64,000 bases of DNA from an uncultured Acidilobus sp. JCHS (GTDB lineage: Archaea > Thermoproteota > Thermoprotei_A > Sulfolobales > Acidilobaceae). The notes under the pieces were generated by a model. The model was given only the letters and a program-made list of their open reading frames with translations. It was not told where the DNA came from and did no database searches. Below, piece by piece: positions 34,122 to 42,385 of the stretch. The stretch's first letter is position 1. Each line of letters opens with the position of its first letter. Location: contig AYMD01000001.1 in NCBI GenBank assembly GCA_000495735.1, positions 62,001 through 126,000 on the forward strand. Reading direction: 5' to 3'. A program made the translations under genes and the position numbers.

Positions 34122-34621
34122 GGGCCTTAAGTGACGCTGAGCTGAGACTCATCGAGGAGTTCGCAAGGTCGATAGGGGTTAAGCCGAGGGCCGTGGCCTT
34201 GAACCCTCATGCCCTTGAGGTCCCAGGCGGCGCATACCTTGATGTCTTTGACTTGCCAACGGCGTTGATCAGGGTTATTGAGGACCTTAGGTTCGTTTAC
34301 GCTGGAGGATATTATGTAGGGTCCTTGACCAAGTCTAAGTTCGTTCCAGGACTTCCCCTGGCCCAGAGGCTGTCAAGGCTCTGCGGCCTTGGCCTGAGGT
34401 GCATACTACTTGACCTGTACGGGGCTAAGAGGTTCCTCTACGGAGAGCGTGTCACCAATGAGCACGTGGTAAGGTTCTCAGAGGGGCTGGCAGTAGTTGT
34501 GGACTCTCAGGGCGAGGCCATAGGGTGGGGGATAGGTAGGAGGGTCAGGCTTAAAACCAGGGTTGAAGTCCGGGTTGAACCTGTGAAGGACCTAGGCTGG
34601 TACCTGAGAAGGGGTGGTTAA
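34097..34621 (+). CDS. Nip7-like PUA-domain protein
   Basis: RNA-binding protein related to the ribosome biogenesis factor Nip7. The N-terminal region begins LRALSDAELRLIEEFARS and the C-terminal PUA-like part has GAKRFLYGERVTNEHVV and LAVVVDSQGEAIGWGIG, matching the Nip7 PUA pattern. Start at ATG 34097 rather than the upstream 34049, which lies deep in the methyltransferase gene. The pairing with an RNA methyltransferase supports a role in rRNA or tRNA maturation. Confidence 0.75.
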   Translation: MQVKAPRLRALSDAELRLIEEFARSIGVKPRAVALNPHALEVPGGAYLDVFDLPTALIRVIEDLRFVYAGGYYVGSLTKSKFVPGLPLAQRLSRLCGLGLRCILLDLYGAKRFLYGERVTNEHVVRFSEGLAVVVDSQGEAIGWGIGRRVRLKTRVEVRVEPVKDLGWYLRRGG

Positions 34622-34623
34622 CG

Positions 34624-35370
34624 GTGCCCATTCAGGAAGGTGATTTCGTGCTGGTGAATTACGTAATAAGGGTCGTGGAGGGCGGCAAGGAGTTAGTTCA
34701 TGACACAAACGTCGAGGACGTGGCTAAGAGCGCTGGGATCTATGAGGCCAACAGGAGATACGAGCCCTACCTTATCGTGGTGGGCCGCAGTCAGGTCCTG
34801 CCAGCGATAGACGAAGAGCTTAGGTCTATGGAGGTGGGCCAGAAGAAGGAGTTCACCGCGCCCCCCGAGAAGGCCTACGGCCCCTACCGTGACGACCTTG
34901 TGATAAGGGTGCCGATAAAGCAGCTCATGAAGTACGGCATAACGCCCAGGGTCGGCAGACAGGTGGAGGTAGGTGGAAGGATAGGGGTCATAAAGAGCGT
35001 CACAGAGAGGTTCGCGTATATTGACTTCAACCACCCGCTGGCTGGGAAGGAGTTAAAGATAGAACTCACGGCCGTCAGGAAGCTGGAGAGCCCTGAGGAG
35101 AAGGTCAAGTACCTTGTCATGAGGTACATGCCCCTTAAGGAGGGCGACCTACAGGTCGCAGTTAACGACGGCGAGGCGGAGGTGAGGCTAGCCCGTGAGG
35201 TACTGAGGTTAAGTGACCTCGAGTCTAGGCTTCAGCTGCTAAGCAACGATATCAAGCAGCTCTTGGGCCTCAAAGCGCTTAGGATAGTAATCGAGCTGCC
35301 GCTGGCCGAGGGAGCTCAGGCCCCCAAGCAGGCCGAGGGGGCGGCCCAAGCTAGCCCTCAGGGGAGTTAA
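34624..35370 (+). CDS. FKBP-type peptidyl-prolyl isomerase (SlyD-like)
   Basis: Folding catalyst and chaperone. FKBP domain pieces are EGDFVLVNYVIRV, an ELVHDT strand, GRSQVLPAIDEELRSMEVGQKKEF and DFNHPLAGKEL. An insert-in-flap domain lies near residues 85-135. The C-terminal 110 residues form an extra domain common in crenarchaeal long FKBPs, ending in an Ala/Gln-rich tail. GTG start two bases after the Nip7-like gene. Its 3' end overlaps the convergent gene by 20 bases. Confidence 0.9.
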   Translation: MPIQEGDFVLVNYVIRVVEGGKELVHDTNVEDVAKSAGIYEANRRYEPYLIVVGRSQVLPAIDEELRSMEVGQKKEFTAPPEKAYGPYRDDLVIRVPIKQLMKYGITPRVGRQVEVGGRIGVIKSVTERFAYIDFNHPLAGKELKIELTAVRKLESPEEKVKYLVMRYMPLKEGDLQVAVNDGEAEVRLAREVLRLSDLESRLQLLSNDIKQLLGLKALRIVIELPLAEGAQAPKQAEGAAQASPQGS

Positions 35371-36292
35371 CCTCAGCCCCCCTATTGCGGGGAGGGGACA
35401 CTATAACCTTCCCTTTCAGCCCTACCTCCCTCATCGTCTCCAGCAGAAGGTCTGCGTCACCCCTTGCTGACATCTCATCCTCTGCCAGCGTGTACATGGC
35501 GGGCCCCCAGCTTGACTGGGCCAGGAAAACCCTGTGCCTCCACGCCTCAGCTGCCAGCGCTGCCAAGGGTCCCCTATAGAGGCCTCCCTGAACTCGGGAG
35601 AAGAACGCGCCCGTGGCCCGTTGCAGTCCCCTTAGGCCCTCAAGGGCGTCCTCTATGTCCTCCCTTGCTATGCCAGAGGCGAGCCTCAGCGCGCCGGCCG
35701 CCATCATTGACAGAAGGCTTTCATGGGCTCCCCATTTGAGGCTCTCCATCACGCCCTCCTCCTCGCGTTCGTTGAGTCCCCTCTCCACCTCTGGTATAAC
35801 TATGACGAAGCGCCACCTCTCAGGGACTTGAAGCCTTAGCAGAGGCCTTGGCCTGCCTGGCATGCCGGCATCCATCATGAAGCCCCCTTCCTCAAAGAGC
35901 AGAGTCCCAACCCCGCTGACCTTAGCTCTGCCAAGCTTCTCTGCCGCTACGGGGGCCGGGTCAGGACGCAGGCCTAGGAGCAGCTGAAACGCGCGGTACG
36001 AGGAGAGCGAGACCTGCGTCCCGGCTCCAAACCCGCTGTGCAGAGGGGGCGCCCTCAAGACCCTGAAGCAGTAACCGTTGACACCAGTTGCCTTGGCGGC
36101 CTCCTCGACGTACTGCCTGAGCTCGATGGGACCCTCGTAGCAGGGCCTCTCCGACGGCGTAAGCTCGGCCTCGAGCGGCGGCTCCTCGACATAGAACCCC
36201 GCGGAGCCCCACCTTACAGACCACTCTCCGGCGGCGTAGTAGAAGCCAGCGTGAAGCCTTGAGCCGGCCCTGACCCTGACAACTTTAGCTAT
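35351..36292 (-). CDS. Beta-RFAP synthase-like GHMP protein, non-canonical start
   Basis: Resembles beta-ribofuranosylaminobenzene 5'-phosphate synthase (methanopterin-type pterin biosynthesis). The GHMP-like motif is PPLHSGFGAGTQVSLSS; also GGFMMDAGMPG and FVIVIPEVERGL. The first canonical start, TTG 36058, would delete about 78 residues including VVRVRAGSRLHAGFYYA, the family N-terminus. The frame is open upstream to a TAA with no ATG/GTG/TTG. ATA at 36290-36292 has GGGGGG five bases upstream and a TATA box (TTTTTAAC, 36324-36331) at a suitable distance, so I start there, giving 313 residues. Confidence 0.78.
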   Translation of the reverse strand: MAKVVRVRAGSRLHAGFYYAAGEWSVRWGSAGFYVEEPPLEAELTPSERPCYEGPIELRQYVEEAAKATGVNGYCFRVLRAPPLHSGFGAGTQVSLSSYRAFQLLLGLRPDPAPVAAEKLGRAKVSGVGTLLFEEGGFMMDAGMPGRPRPLLRLQVPERWRFVIVIPEVERGLNEREEEGVMESLKWGAHESLLSMMAAGALRLASGIAREDIEDALEGLRGLQRATGAFFSRVQGGLYRGPLAALAAEAWRHRVFLAQSSWGPAMYTLAEDEMSARGDADLLLETMREVGLKGKVIVSPPRNRGAEVNSPEG

Positions 36293-36443
36293 GTCGACCC
36301 CCCGGCTTTGAGGTTACTGCGGGTTAAAAACAGCAGGCGCGGCGCCATCGTGAAGCCCCTCCAGGATTGCGACAATAAAACGACGGCAGAGGTTTTCACC
36401 CTTATTAGCCAGGGGTTATAAACTTTGCGCAGGGGTGACGTTA

Positions 36444-36641
36444 GTGAAGCTGGTCACGGTCAAGATGCCTGATCTCTATGTGAGAGCCATAGATGAGCTG
36501 GTTAAGGAGGAGAGGTACTCGAGCAGGAGTGAGGTGATAAGGGTCGCGGTAAGGGAACTGCTTAAGAGGGAGCTCTGGAGGGAGACCTTAGTCGCCGACG
36601 AAGTGGAGGTAGGCGAGCTTGAGGCGGTAGAGGTCAGTTAA
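36444..36641 (+). CDS. Ribbon-helix-helix regulator (CopG/Arc type)
   Basis: A 65-residue DNA-binding protein: N-terminal strand KLVTVKMPDLYVRAIDEL, then SSRSEVIRVAVRELLKREL, the classic ribbon-helix-helix pattern, with an acidic tail. GTG 36444 is preferred over GTG 36435 because AGGGGTGA at 36431-36438 fits as its ribosome binding site. TATA-like GTTATAAAC at 36415-36423. No toxin gene follows, so it is probably a stand-alone regulator. Confidence 0.8.
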   Translation: MKLVTVKMPDLYVRAIDELVKEERYSSRSEVIRVAVRELLKRELWRETLVADEVEVGELEAVEVS

Positions 36642-36727
36642 TGCCTTCAAAGGGCGCCTATTTCTAGAGCATGTCTTAAATGCAAAGGAACTCTTATTTG
36701 ACGTCGTTAATGTGATAGTTGTGACAG

Positions 36728-36961
36728 TTATATATCATAGTCAATGAACGACTCTAGCGCTTCCACAAAGGCCTCAAAGGCGTCATCAAGTCTTGCGGTC
36801 TTCACATAGGTTTCGTAGGCTATTCCAAAGGCCTCTGCTATTACACTGCGGCCCTCCCTGCTTCTGGAGAGCTCCTCCACGACGGCGTTAAGGTCAGGCC
36901 TTCTGCGTTTAATCATCTCAAAGATCTTGTTTGCCAAGGCCGAAGGCGGTATCGGGGGCAT
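36728..36961 (-). CDS. Small helical protein, unknown
   Basis: A 77-residue, fully helical, acidic C-terminal protein (MPPIPPSALANKIFEMIKRR, ending in ESFIDYDI). No motif recognised. ATG start, with a promoter-like CTCTAAAAAAGC about 30-40 bases upstream, shared with the divergent gene at 37036. Real-gene status is supported by its promoter and ATG context, not by homology. Confidence 0.5.
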   Translation of the reverse strand: MPPIPPSALANKIFEMIKRRRPDLNAVVEELSRSREGRSVIAEAFGIAYETYVKTARLDDAFEAFVEALESFIDYDI

Positions 36962-37035
36962 CGCTAGTCCTACGGCTCCCTTGAAGCGGGAGCTTTTTTA
37001 GAGTTAAGGCGAGGGAGCCCTATGAGGTAGCGACC

Positions 37036-37407
37036 ATGAAGAGGGCAGTGACGATCTCTGTGGCTCCAGGAGGGCTGCTGGTTCAAGGCCTCGGCAGACC
37101 AAAGGAGGTCCAGCTTCCTGAAGAGGTGTTAAAGTGGGCCTCGGACCCAGCGGTCCTAACGATGTTGGAGGACATACTTGAGGACCCGGGCTTTAGGGCG
37201 CACGTGACAACGACAGGCGCGCTGCAAAGCCTCGTCATGCTCCTCTACGCCATATATATTGGAGTGCCGCCATACAAGGCCGCTAAGTCCTTGGGCACTT
37301 CGCATGAGAGGCTCTACAGGCTAGAGAGGGGGCTGAAGAAGGAGGGTCTTTATTACATGATACGCTCTAGGCTTGAGATCCTGAGGGCCTTGAAGGGCAA
37401 ATATTGA
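37036..37407 (+). CDS. Unknown protein with HTH-like C-terminus
   Basis: A 123-residue protein. The N-terminus is a short beta-rich segment (AVTISVAPGGLLVQGLG). The C-terminal half reads GVPPYKAAKSLGTSHERLYRLERGLKKEG, which fits a helix-turn-helix, so it may bind DNA. No named family recognised. ATG start; shares a bidirectional promoter region (GCTTTTTTAGAG, 36992-37003) with the small helical protein gene. Confidence 0.6.
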   Translation: MKRAVTISVAPGGLLVQGLGRPKEVQLPEEVLKWASDPAVLTMLEDILEDPGFRAHVTTTGALQSLVMLLYAIYIGVPPYKAAKSLGTSHERLYRLERGLKKEGLYYMIRSRLEILRALKGKY

Positions 37408-37614
37408 CGTCAGTCGCTGGTAGCCATGCGCTCACGACGTGGTCATAGGACGCGCTCCGCTGACTAGGCATTTTCACTTCGCTCAGCCATGAGGGACCTC
37501 CGTGGAGACAATCCTCAAGGTCCTGACAGGCTCAGCGGCAAGGGCTAGACGTCGTCTCTAGTAAGGCGCATAGGCATTTATTTAGATAAGGAAGCCTGAG
37601 CAGGGGAACTCCCA

Positions 37615-38415
37615 ATGCCCCTGCTGAGCAGGAAACCCCTGCCCGACGTAGGCGAGGTCGTCGTTGGGACAGTTAAGGAGATCTACGACTACGGCGCTTA
37701 CCTCGACGTTGACGAGTACGGTGGGCTGAGGGCCTTCCTGCCCTGGAGCGAGGTCTCCAGCAGGTCCTTCAGGAGCATAGACGAGGTGATAAAGGCCAAC
37801 GAGAGAGTGGCTGTCAAGGTGATAAGGGTAAATAAGATCAAGGGACAAATCGACGTGAGCCTTAAGAGGGTAACTGATGACGAGCGCAGGAGAAAGATGA
37901 CGTGGTGGAAGCGGACTCAGAAGGCCGTTAACGTAATCCTCATGATAGCTAAGGACCTTAGGAAGAGCGAGAGGCAGGCCTATGAGGAGGTTATCTGGAG
38001 GCTTGAGGACAAGTATGGTGACGTTATGACAGGCCTTGAGCTAGCCGCCATGGAGGGTGAGAACCCCTTGATCGTAGCCGGCGTCCCTCAGGAGTGGGTC
38101 AAGCCGCTCGTAGAGGCCTCCAAGAAGTACGTTGAGATTAAGAGGGCCAAGGTCAGCGCGGTGGTCACCTTGAGAACGCTGGACCCTGACGGTATCGACA
38201 AGATACGCTCTGTGCTGGAGTTCATAGAGGGCTCTGCAGGAGGGGCCGGCATAGGCGTCAAAGTCTACGCCATAGGTGCGCCTAGGTATAGGATCGAATT
38301 AGTGGGCGCTGATTACAAGGCCCTTGAGGAGAAGTTAGAGGAGCTGTCAAGGGCGCTTACTGAAAAGGCTAAGGGGCTTGGCCTCGAGTTCTCCATGGAG
38401 AGGCTCAAGGAGTAG
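37615..38415 (+). CDS. eif2a: Translation initiation factor 2 subunit alpha
   Basis: Alpha subunit of aIF2, which brings initiator tRNA to the small subunit. The N-terminal S1 domain contains VGTVKEIYDYGAYLDVDEYGG and SEVSSRSFRSID (the loop that in eukaryotes carries the regulated Ser), followed by a helical domain and the C-terminal alpha-beta domain that binds aIF2-gamma. 266 residues, normal. TATA-like GCATTTATTTAG at 37572-37583. It is followed by nop10, a conserved archaeal pair. Confidence 0.95.
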   Translation: MPLLSRKPLPDVGEVVVGTVKEIYDYGAYLDVDEYGGLRAFLPWSEVSSRSFRSIDEVIKANERVAVKVIRVNKIKGQIDVSLKRVTDDERRRKMTWWKRTQKAVNVILMIAKDLRKSERQAYEEVIWRLEDKYGDVMTGLELAAMEGENPLIVAGVPQEWVKPLVEASKKYVEIKRAKVSAVVTLRTLDPDGIDKIRSVLEFIEGSAGGAGIGVKVYAIGAPRYRIELVGADYKALEEKLEELSRALTEKAKGLGLEFSMERLKE

Positions 38416-38438
38416 CCTTAAGGGGCCGGTGCTAAACC

Positions 38439-38615
38439 TTGCAGTGGCTCCTAAGGAAGTGCGTAGCGTGTGGCAGATACACTTTAGCAAGAGATAGGTG
38501 CCCATACTGTGGAGGCGCCCTGAGGGTCCCTCATCCGCCTAGGTTCTCGCCTGACGACAAATACGTCAAGTACAGGTACGAGTTAAAGTACAGGGGAGGG
38601 CTTAACCGAGTATAG
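38439..38615 (+). CDS. nop10: H/ACA RNP protein Nop10 (58 aa)
   Basis: Read directly from the sequence: TTG 38439 opens a 58-codon frame, [16 protein letters not shown], with a zinc ribbon made of CVAC and CPYC and the linker [15 protein letters not shown], all diagnostic of archaeal Nop10. It binds Cbf5 in H/ACA pseudouridylation RNPs. Its last 14 bases overlap the convergent eS27 gene. Confidence 0.94.
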   Translation: MQWLLRKCVACGRYTLARDRCPYCGGALRVPHPPRFSPDDKYVKYRYELKYRGGLNRV

Positions 38616-38826
38616 CCTCGACCTTGCCCAGTATCTGGGCCTTTCCCCCTCTTGGCTTCACGAGAAGGGCGCCGCAGGAGAGGCACCTGACTGGGAACGT
38701 GGCGTGACTGAAGACTACCTGCCTGTGGCCGCAGTTGGGGCATACGACCAGCAGGAACCTGCTCTTTGGCTCGGGGACCAGGACCTTCCTCTTAGGGGCC
38801 CCTGGCCTCACGGACAAGGCGATCAC
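38602..38826 (-). CDS. rps27e: Ribosomal protein eS27
   Basis: Small-subunit zinc-ribbon protein. The 74-residue sequence contains [20 protein letters not shown] and [16 protein letters not shown], which hold the four zinc ligands. GTG start overlapping the eL42 stop by 4 bases. At about 10 residues longer at the N-terminus than some archaeal homologues, an internal start is conceivable. The eL42-eS27 pair next to aIF2-alpha/Nop10 is a common archaeal arrangement. Confidence 0.93.
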   Translation of the reverse strand: MIALSVRPGAPKRKVLVPEPKSRFLLVVCPNCGHRQVVFSHATFPVRCLSCGALLVKPRGGKAQILGKVEAILG

Positions 38827-39110
38827 CTAGTGGCCTCGACAAGCTCTAACTTCTTCAGCCTGATGCCCAGAGTTAACCTCTTGTAGCCGCACTTGGTACA
38901 GGTTAAGAGGAGCACTTGCTTCTTCGTGGTCTTGGCGAACCTCTTCTGCTCAGGCTTCCTCTTGCTGCCATAGCCCTCGTTCTTCCTCAGGTACCTCCTC
39001 TGGCCCTCAGCCAGGGTCCTCCTCTTGCCGGCCTTGTACAGGGATACCGTGTGCTCAGTGTGCGTCTTACACCGAGGGCAGTAGGTCCTGATTGTCTTCG
39101 GGAACTTCAA
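38823..39110 (-). CDS. rpl44e: Ribosomal protein eL42
   Basis: Large-subunit protein at the E site (formerly L44e). Begins [20 protein letters not shown] and contains the basic core [17 protein letters not shown] and a second Cys pair CTKC, together forming a zinc site. TTG start at 39110. Length of 95 is normal. First gene of the eL42-eS27 operon. Confidence 0.95.
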   Translation of the reverse strand: MKFPKTIRTYCPRCKTHTEHTVSLYKAGKRRTLAEGQRRYLRKNEGYGSKRKPEQKRFAKTTKKQVLLLTCTKCGYKRLTLGIRLKKLELVEATR

Positions 39111-39190
39111 GCGCAGGCCCTAGGCCTACTAAATGAGGCGGGCTTTTAAGTTATTCATGGGGGTGGCCTGCTAGATGCGAAGGGGAAAGG

Positions 39191-39266
39191 TGGCGCCGGG
39201 GGTGGGATTCGAACCCACGACCGCCCGGTTAACAGCCGGGCGCTCTACCAGCTGAGCTACCCCGGC
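39191..39266 (-). tRNA. tRNA-Asn(GTT), 3' CCA encoded
   Basis: Minus-strand cloverleaf: acceptor GCCGGGG/CCCCGGC, D arm GCTC-AGCTGGTA-GAGC, anticodon stem CCCGG/CCGGG with loop CTGTTAA (anticodon GTT), T arm GTGGG-TTCGAAT-CCCAC, discriminator G and encoded CCA. No intron. Confidence 0.96.
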
Positions 39267-39456
39267 ATTTGCCATTAAGGTTACAATAGCTCTGGGTCAT
39301 TTTAGCCTTTCGCTCAGGGACTTTCTCCGTCGCTACAGCCTCGTGGCTAGGACCTAAGCCCTCCTTGACAGTGAAGACCCTGGCCGCGAAGAGGCCTTCA
39401 GCGCTTTTAGGCCCTAAAAGGGTCTGGCAAAAACCTGGTTAAGTGAGGGAGAGGAG

Positions 39457-40194
39457 TTGAAGCTGAAGTTCAGGAACGCCAAGACTTGGACCTATATAGT
39501 GGGCTCGATAAAGGAAATACTTGACGAGGGCGTCTTCATAGCGAACGACGAAGGCCTGTCGCTGAGGGCCCTTGACACGAGCAGGGTGGTAATGGTCGAC
39601 CTCTTCTATCCCAGGGAGGCCTTTGACGAATTCACGGTAAGCGGCGAGGAGAGCTTCGGCGCTTCCTTTGACGCCTTAGGCAAGGTACTTGCCAGGGGGC
39701 TTAAGGACGAGGCCCTTGGAATCGAGACCCAGGGCAGCTCGCTGGTTATCTCCTTTGAAGGGCACGGCGTGAGGCAGTTCAAGATACCGCAGATCTCGTT
39801 GACTGTCGAGAGGCTGCCAGAGCCTAAGATATCCTTTACAGTCTTCGCTAAGCTTCCAAACGCTGTCTTCATAGACGCCGTTAGGGCTGTTGAGGAGGTG
39901 GCCGACTCGATAACGCTCTCAGCTGAGGAGAACAAGCTGCACTTCATAGGCCCCGGGGACGTTGAGAAGGTCCTTATAGAGCTCAGCGTTGAGCATCAGA
40001 ACCTCCTGGACCTGAAGGTCGACTCGCCTGACAAGGCCACGTACAGCGTGGAGTACTTTGACGATATGTTAAAGGCCGCAAGGGGCGCGGACCAAGTCAC
40101 GCTTCAGTACGCCCAGGACGCGCCTGCTCGGGTGCAGTTCGACTTTGAGGGGGGCGGCAGGCTGACGTTCTATGTATCGCCAAGGGTCGAGTGA
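39457..40194 (+). CDS. pcn: DNA polymerase sliding clamp, PCNA paralogue 2
   Basis: Second PCNA in the window, 245 residues, clearly diverged from the one at 4845. Features: LDTSRVVMVDLFYPREAFDEF in domain 1, the interdomain connector near 115-130 (IPQISLTVERLPEPKI) and the C-terminal GRLTFYVSP. TTG start. It is the first gene of PCNA-PriS-GINS, so its synthesis is tied to primase and CMG components. Crenarchaeal clamps are usually heterotrimers, so this is probably a distinct subunit type. Confidence 0.93.
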   Translation: MKLKFRNAKTWTYIVGSIKEILDEGVFIANDEGLSLRALDTSRVVMVDLFYPREAFDEFTVSGEESFGASFDALGKVLARGLKDEALGIETQGSSLVISFEGHGVRQFKIPQISLTVERLPEPKISFTVFAKLPNAVFIDAVRAVEEVADSITLSAEENKLHFIGPGDVEKVLIELSVEHQNLLDLKVDSPDKATYSVEYFDDMLKAARGADQVTLQYAQDAPARVQFDFEGGGRLTFYVSPRVE

Positions 40195-41260
40195 GGGTGG
40201 CAGGGAGGCCCATGTTGAGGTCAGGGGCTGGCGCGGCGAGGAGAGCCTGAGGGAGCTCTTCAAGGTATACTATGCTTTAGATCCGCCATTAGTGCTTCCA
40301 GGGGACATTATTAGGAGAGAGTTCGCGTTCCAGCCCTTTGGACTTGAAAGCTACGTCAGGCACGTCTCCTTCAAGGACGAGGCCTCGCTGAGGACGTATA
40401 TTAAGTCAAAGACGCCTAAGCACGCCTACCACTCGGTCGCCATCTATGAGCTTCCTGAGGCGCCCTCGATGGAGGAGAAGGGCTGGCTGGGCTCAGACCT
40501 CCTCTTTGACCTCGACCTGGATCACCCAGGCCTCTGCGGCTCGCAGGTAATTGATGACCACTGTCTCGTTGAGGGCTTTAAGAAGGCGCAGCTCATAGCA
40601 AAGGTCGTGACTAAGGTTCTGGGCGGCAGGGCCTCAGTTTACTTCACGGGCCACAGGGGCTTCCACGTGAGGGGGAAGTGCGAGGAGTGCATGACCCTTG
40701 GCAGGGACGAGAGGAGGGAGATCGCTAAGTTCGTGAGGGCTGAAGGACTCGACCTCTCTTACTTGTTGCCTGTTAAGGTCAGGGGCGGCGTCAGCCCTGC
40801 CCCGCCTTCACCTGAGGACCCAGGATGGAGAGGGCTAATAGCGGAGGCCCTGGGCAGTAGCCCTAAGCTCAGGGCGAGGGACCTCAAGGAGCTTCCTGCG
40901 AGCCTAGGTGTTGACATAGACTTGATGGTAACTGAGGACCCCACGAGGCTCACCAGGATACCGGGCACCCTGAACGCCAAGGGGACGCTCATGGTTACGC
41001 CCCTCTGCGAATCCTTCTCGCCAGGTCCCCAGCTCTCGCCCTTCAGGGGCGAGCTCGAGGCGCGAGCGCTGAAGCCGCTTGAGCAGACTAAGGTGCTCGG
41101 CTTCAGCATAGGCCTCGCTGAAGGGGAGGAGCTATCGTTGCCAGCGTCCGTCGCCCTTTATCTCTGGTCGGCGGGACTAATTGAGCTGGAGGGAGGTGAA
41201 GTGGTTGTCCGCAGGAATACCGGGTGGTGGCCCGTACAAGGCTGCAATTGGGAGCCATGA
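40172..41260 (+). CDS. priS: DNA primase small (catalytic) subunit
   Basis: Archaeal-eukaryotic primase catalytic subunit. Catalytic Asp residues in LLFDLDLDHP (Asp113, Asp115), FTGHRGFHVRG (nucleotide binding), and IDLMVTEDPTRLTRIPGTLN with the late metal ligand and a conserved Arg region. CEEC near residue 170 may belong to the family zinc knuckle. The only canonical start is ATG 40172, inside the PCNA gene by 23 bases, which is somewhat long; the first 20 residues are not family-conserved. Length of 362 is normal. Confidence 0.92.
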   Translation: MYRQGSSEGGREAHVEVRGWRGEESLRELFKVYYALDPPLVLPGDIIRREFAFQPFGLESYVRHVSFKDEASLRTYIKSKTPKHAYHSVAIYELPEAPSMEEKGWLGSDLLFDLDLDHPGLCGSQVIDDHCLVEGFKKAQLIAKVVTKVLGGRASVYFTGHRGFHVRGKCEECMTLGRDERREIAKFVRAEGLDLSYLLPVKVRGGVSPAPPSPEDPGWRGLIAEALGSSPKLRARDLKELPASLGVDIDLMVTEDPTRLTRIPGTLNAKGTLMVTPLCESFSPGPQLSPFRGELEARALKPLEQTKVLGFSIGLAEGEELSLPASVALYLWSAGLIELEGGEVVVRRNTGWWPVQGCNWEP

Positions 41261-41708
41261 AGCGGTGACCACGGAGGGACTCAGGGCCCTGAGAAGGCTC
41301 AGGGCCGCCTACTGCTCAGACGACCCAGAGGTCTGTAAGACCTTCCTAAGCTTGATCAACGAGACCGGCAGGCTCATAGCTAAGGCCAGGCTTGAGGACC
41401 TCAGCTCTAAGGACTATACTGGTGTCGACAGCGGCTTCCTGAAGGCGTTCGAGCGGCTCAGGGACCTCTACGCGGCCTACCTCTCGGCCTCCCTGATATC
41501 AAGGGGCGAGAAGGTGCTCCTAGTAGCCACAGCCGACCTTCTGACTCCTGACGGCTACCTAGTAAGGGCTGGTGAGGCGTGGATGGCTGACGTGGGGGTT
41601 GCGGCCCCTCTCTACGCTCTAGGGCTCGTGAGGCCTGTCCTGACCTGGCCAGAGGAGCTCAACGCTGCCCTTAAGGTATTCAACGACGTCGACCAAAAAC
41701 GCTTATAA
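41205..41708 (+). CDS. GINS subunit-like protein (probable Gins15)
   Basis: Likely GINS component of the CMG replicative helicase. A helical A domain (ALRRLRAAYCSD, LINETGRLIAKARLEDL) is followed by a small beta B domain: LLVATADLLTPDGYLVRAGE and PLYALGLVRPV. Context is strong, since gins15 neighbours priS in other archaea. Start at TTG 41205, which has GGGAGGTGA six bases upstream but overlaps priS by 56 bases; GTG 41265 is a non-overlapping alternative. Family assignment rests on weak sequence pattern plus position. Confidence 0.65.
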   Translation: MSAGIPGGGPYKAAIGSHEAVTTEGLRALRRLRAAYCSDDPEVCKTFLSLINETGRLIAKARLEDLSSKDYTGVDSGFLKAFERLRDLYAAYLSASLISRGEKVLLVATADLLTPDGYLVRAGEAWMADVGVAAPLYALGLVRPVLTWPEELNAALKVFNDVDQKRL

Positions 41709-41755
41709 TTTTAGCCCTTTGGCTTTTTAAGGGATTTAAAAGGGGCGTGTAAGTT

Positions 41756-42385
41756 TTGCCAGTAGACGAGGGAAGGCCTGAAGAGGAAGAGGAGCTAACG
41801 CCCGCTGAGGCTGGGGCCGAAGGCGGAAGGCCTGTCGTGAGGATAGAGAACATAGTGGCCACTGTAATACTTGAGAACGCCCTTGACCTCAACCTGATAG
41901 AGGCCAGGATACCAGACGTTGACTATAACCCTGACCAGTTCCCGGGGCTCGTCTACAGGCTCCAGAGCCCAAGGATAACTGCCCTCGTGTTCAAGTCCGG
42001 CAAGATGGTGGTGACAGGCGCCAAGAGCGTCAAGCAGCTGGTGTGGGCCGTCAAGACTATACTGAAGAAGTTCATGACGAAAGGTATCGTGATCCAGGGG
42101 AGGCCGCAGATACAGATACAGAACATTGTGGCGTCAGCCAACCTAAACGTCCTAGTGGATCTTGAGAAGGCGGCCTTCGTGTTGCCTCACAGCATGTACG
42201 AGCCCGAGCAGTTCCCAGGCCTCATATACAGGATGGAGAAGCCGCGCGTCGTACTCCTGATATTCAGCAGCGGGAAGATGGTCATAACTGGCGCGAAGAG
42301 GGAGAACGAGGTCTTTGATGCTGTCAATAACATTTACAATATCCTTAAGGAGAACGGCTGCATCAGGGGCAGTTTAGCCCTCTGA
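41756..42385 (+). CDS. tbp: TATA-box binding protein
   Basis: General transcription factor TBP. Two imperfect repeats of about 90 residues are plain: [20 protein letters not shown]...[13 protein letters not shown]...[14 protein letters not shown] and [20 protein letters not shown]...[13 protein letters not shown]...[14 protein letters not shown]. An N-terminal extension of about 25 residues is acidic ([20 protein letters not shown]); the C-terminal acidic tail of many archaeal TBPs is absent. TTG start. TATA-like elements at 41702-41709 and 41724-41731 precede it, so it may control its own promoter. Confidence 0.95.
   Translation: MPVDEGRPEEEEELTPAEAGAEGGRPVVRIENIVATVILENALDLNLIEARIPDVDYNPDQFPGLVYRLQSPRITALVFKSGKMVVTGAKSVKQLVWAVKTILKKFMTKGIVIQGRPQIQIQNIVASANLNVLVDLEKAAFVLPHSMYEPEQFPGLIYRMEKPRVVLLIFSSGKMVITGAKRENEVFDAVNNIYNILKENGCIRGSLAL

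Noticed and set aside
36444-36641. Toxin-antitoxin pair with the ribbon-helix-helix protein as antitoxin
   Set aside because: No toxin-like frame (VapC, RelE, MazF) follows within the next 400 bases.
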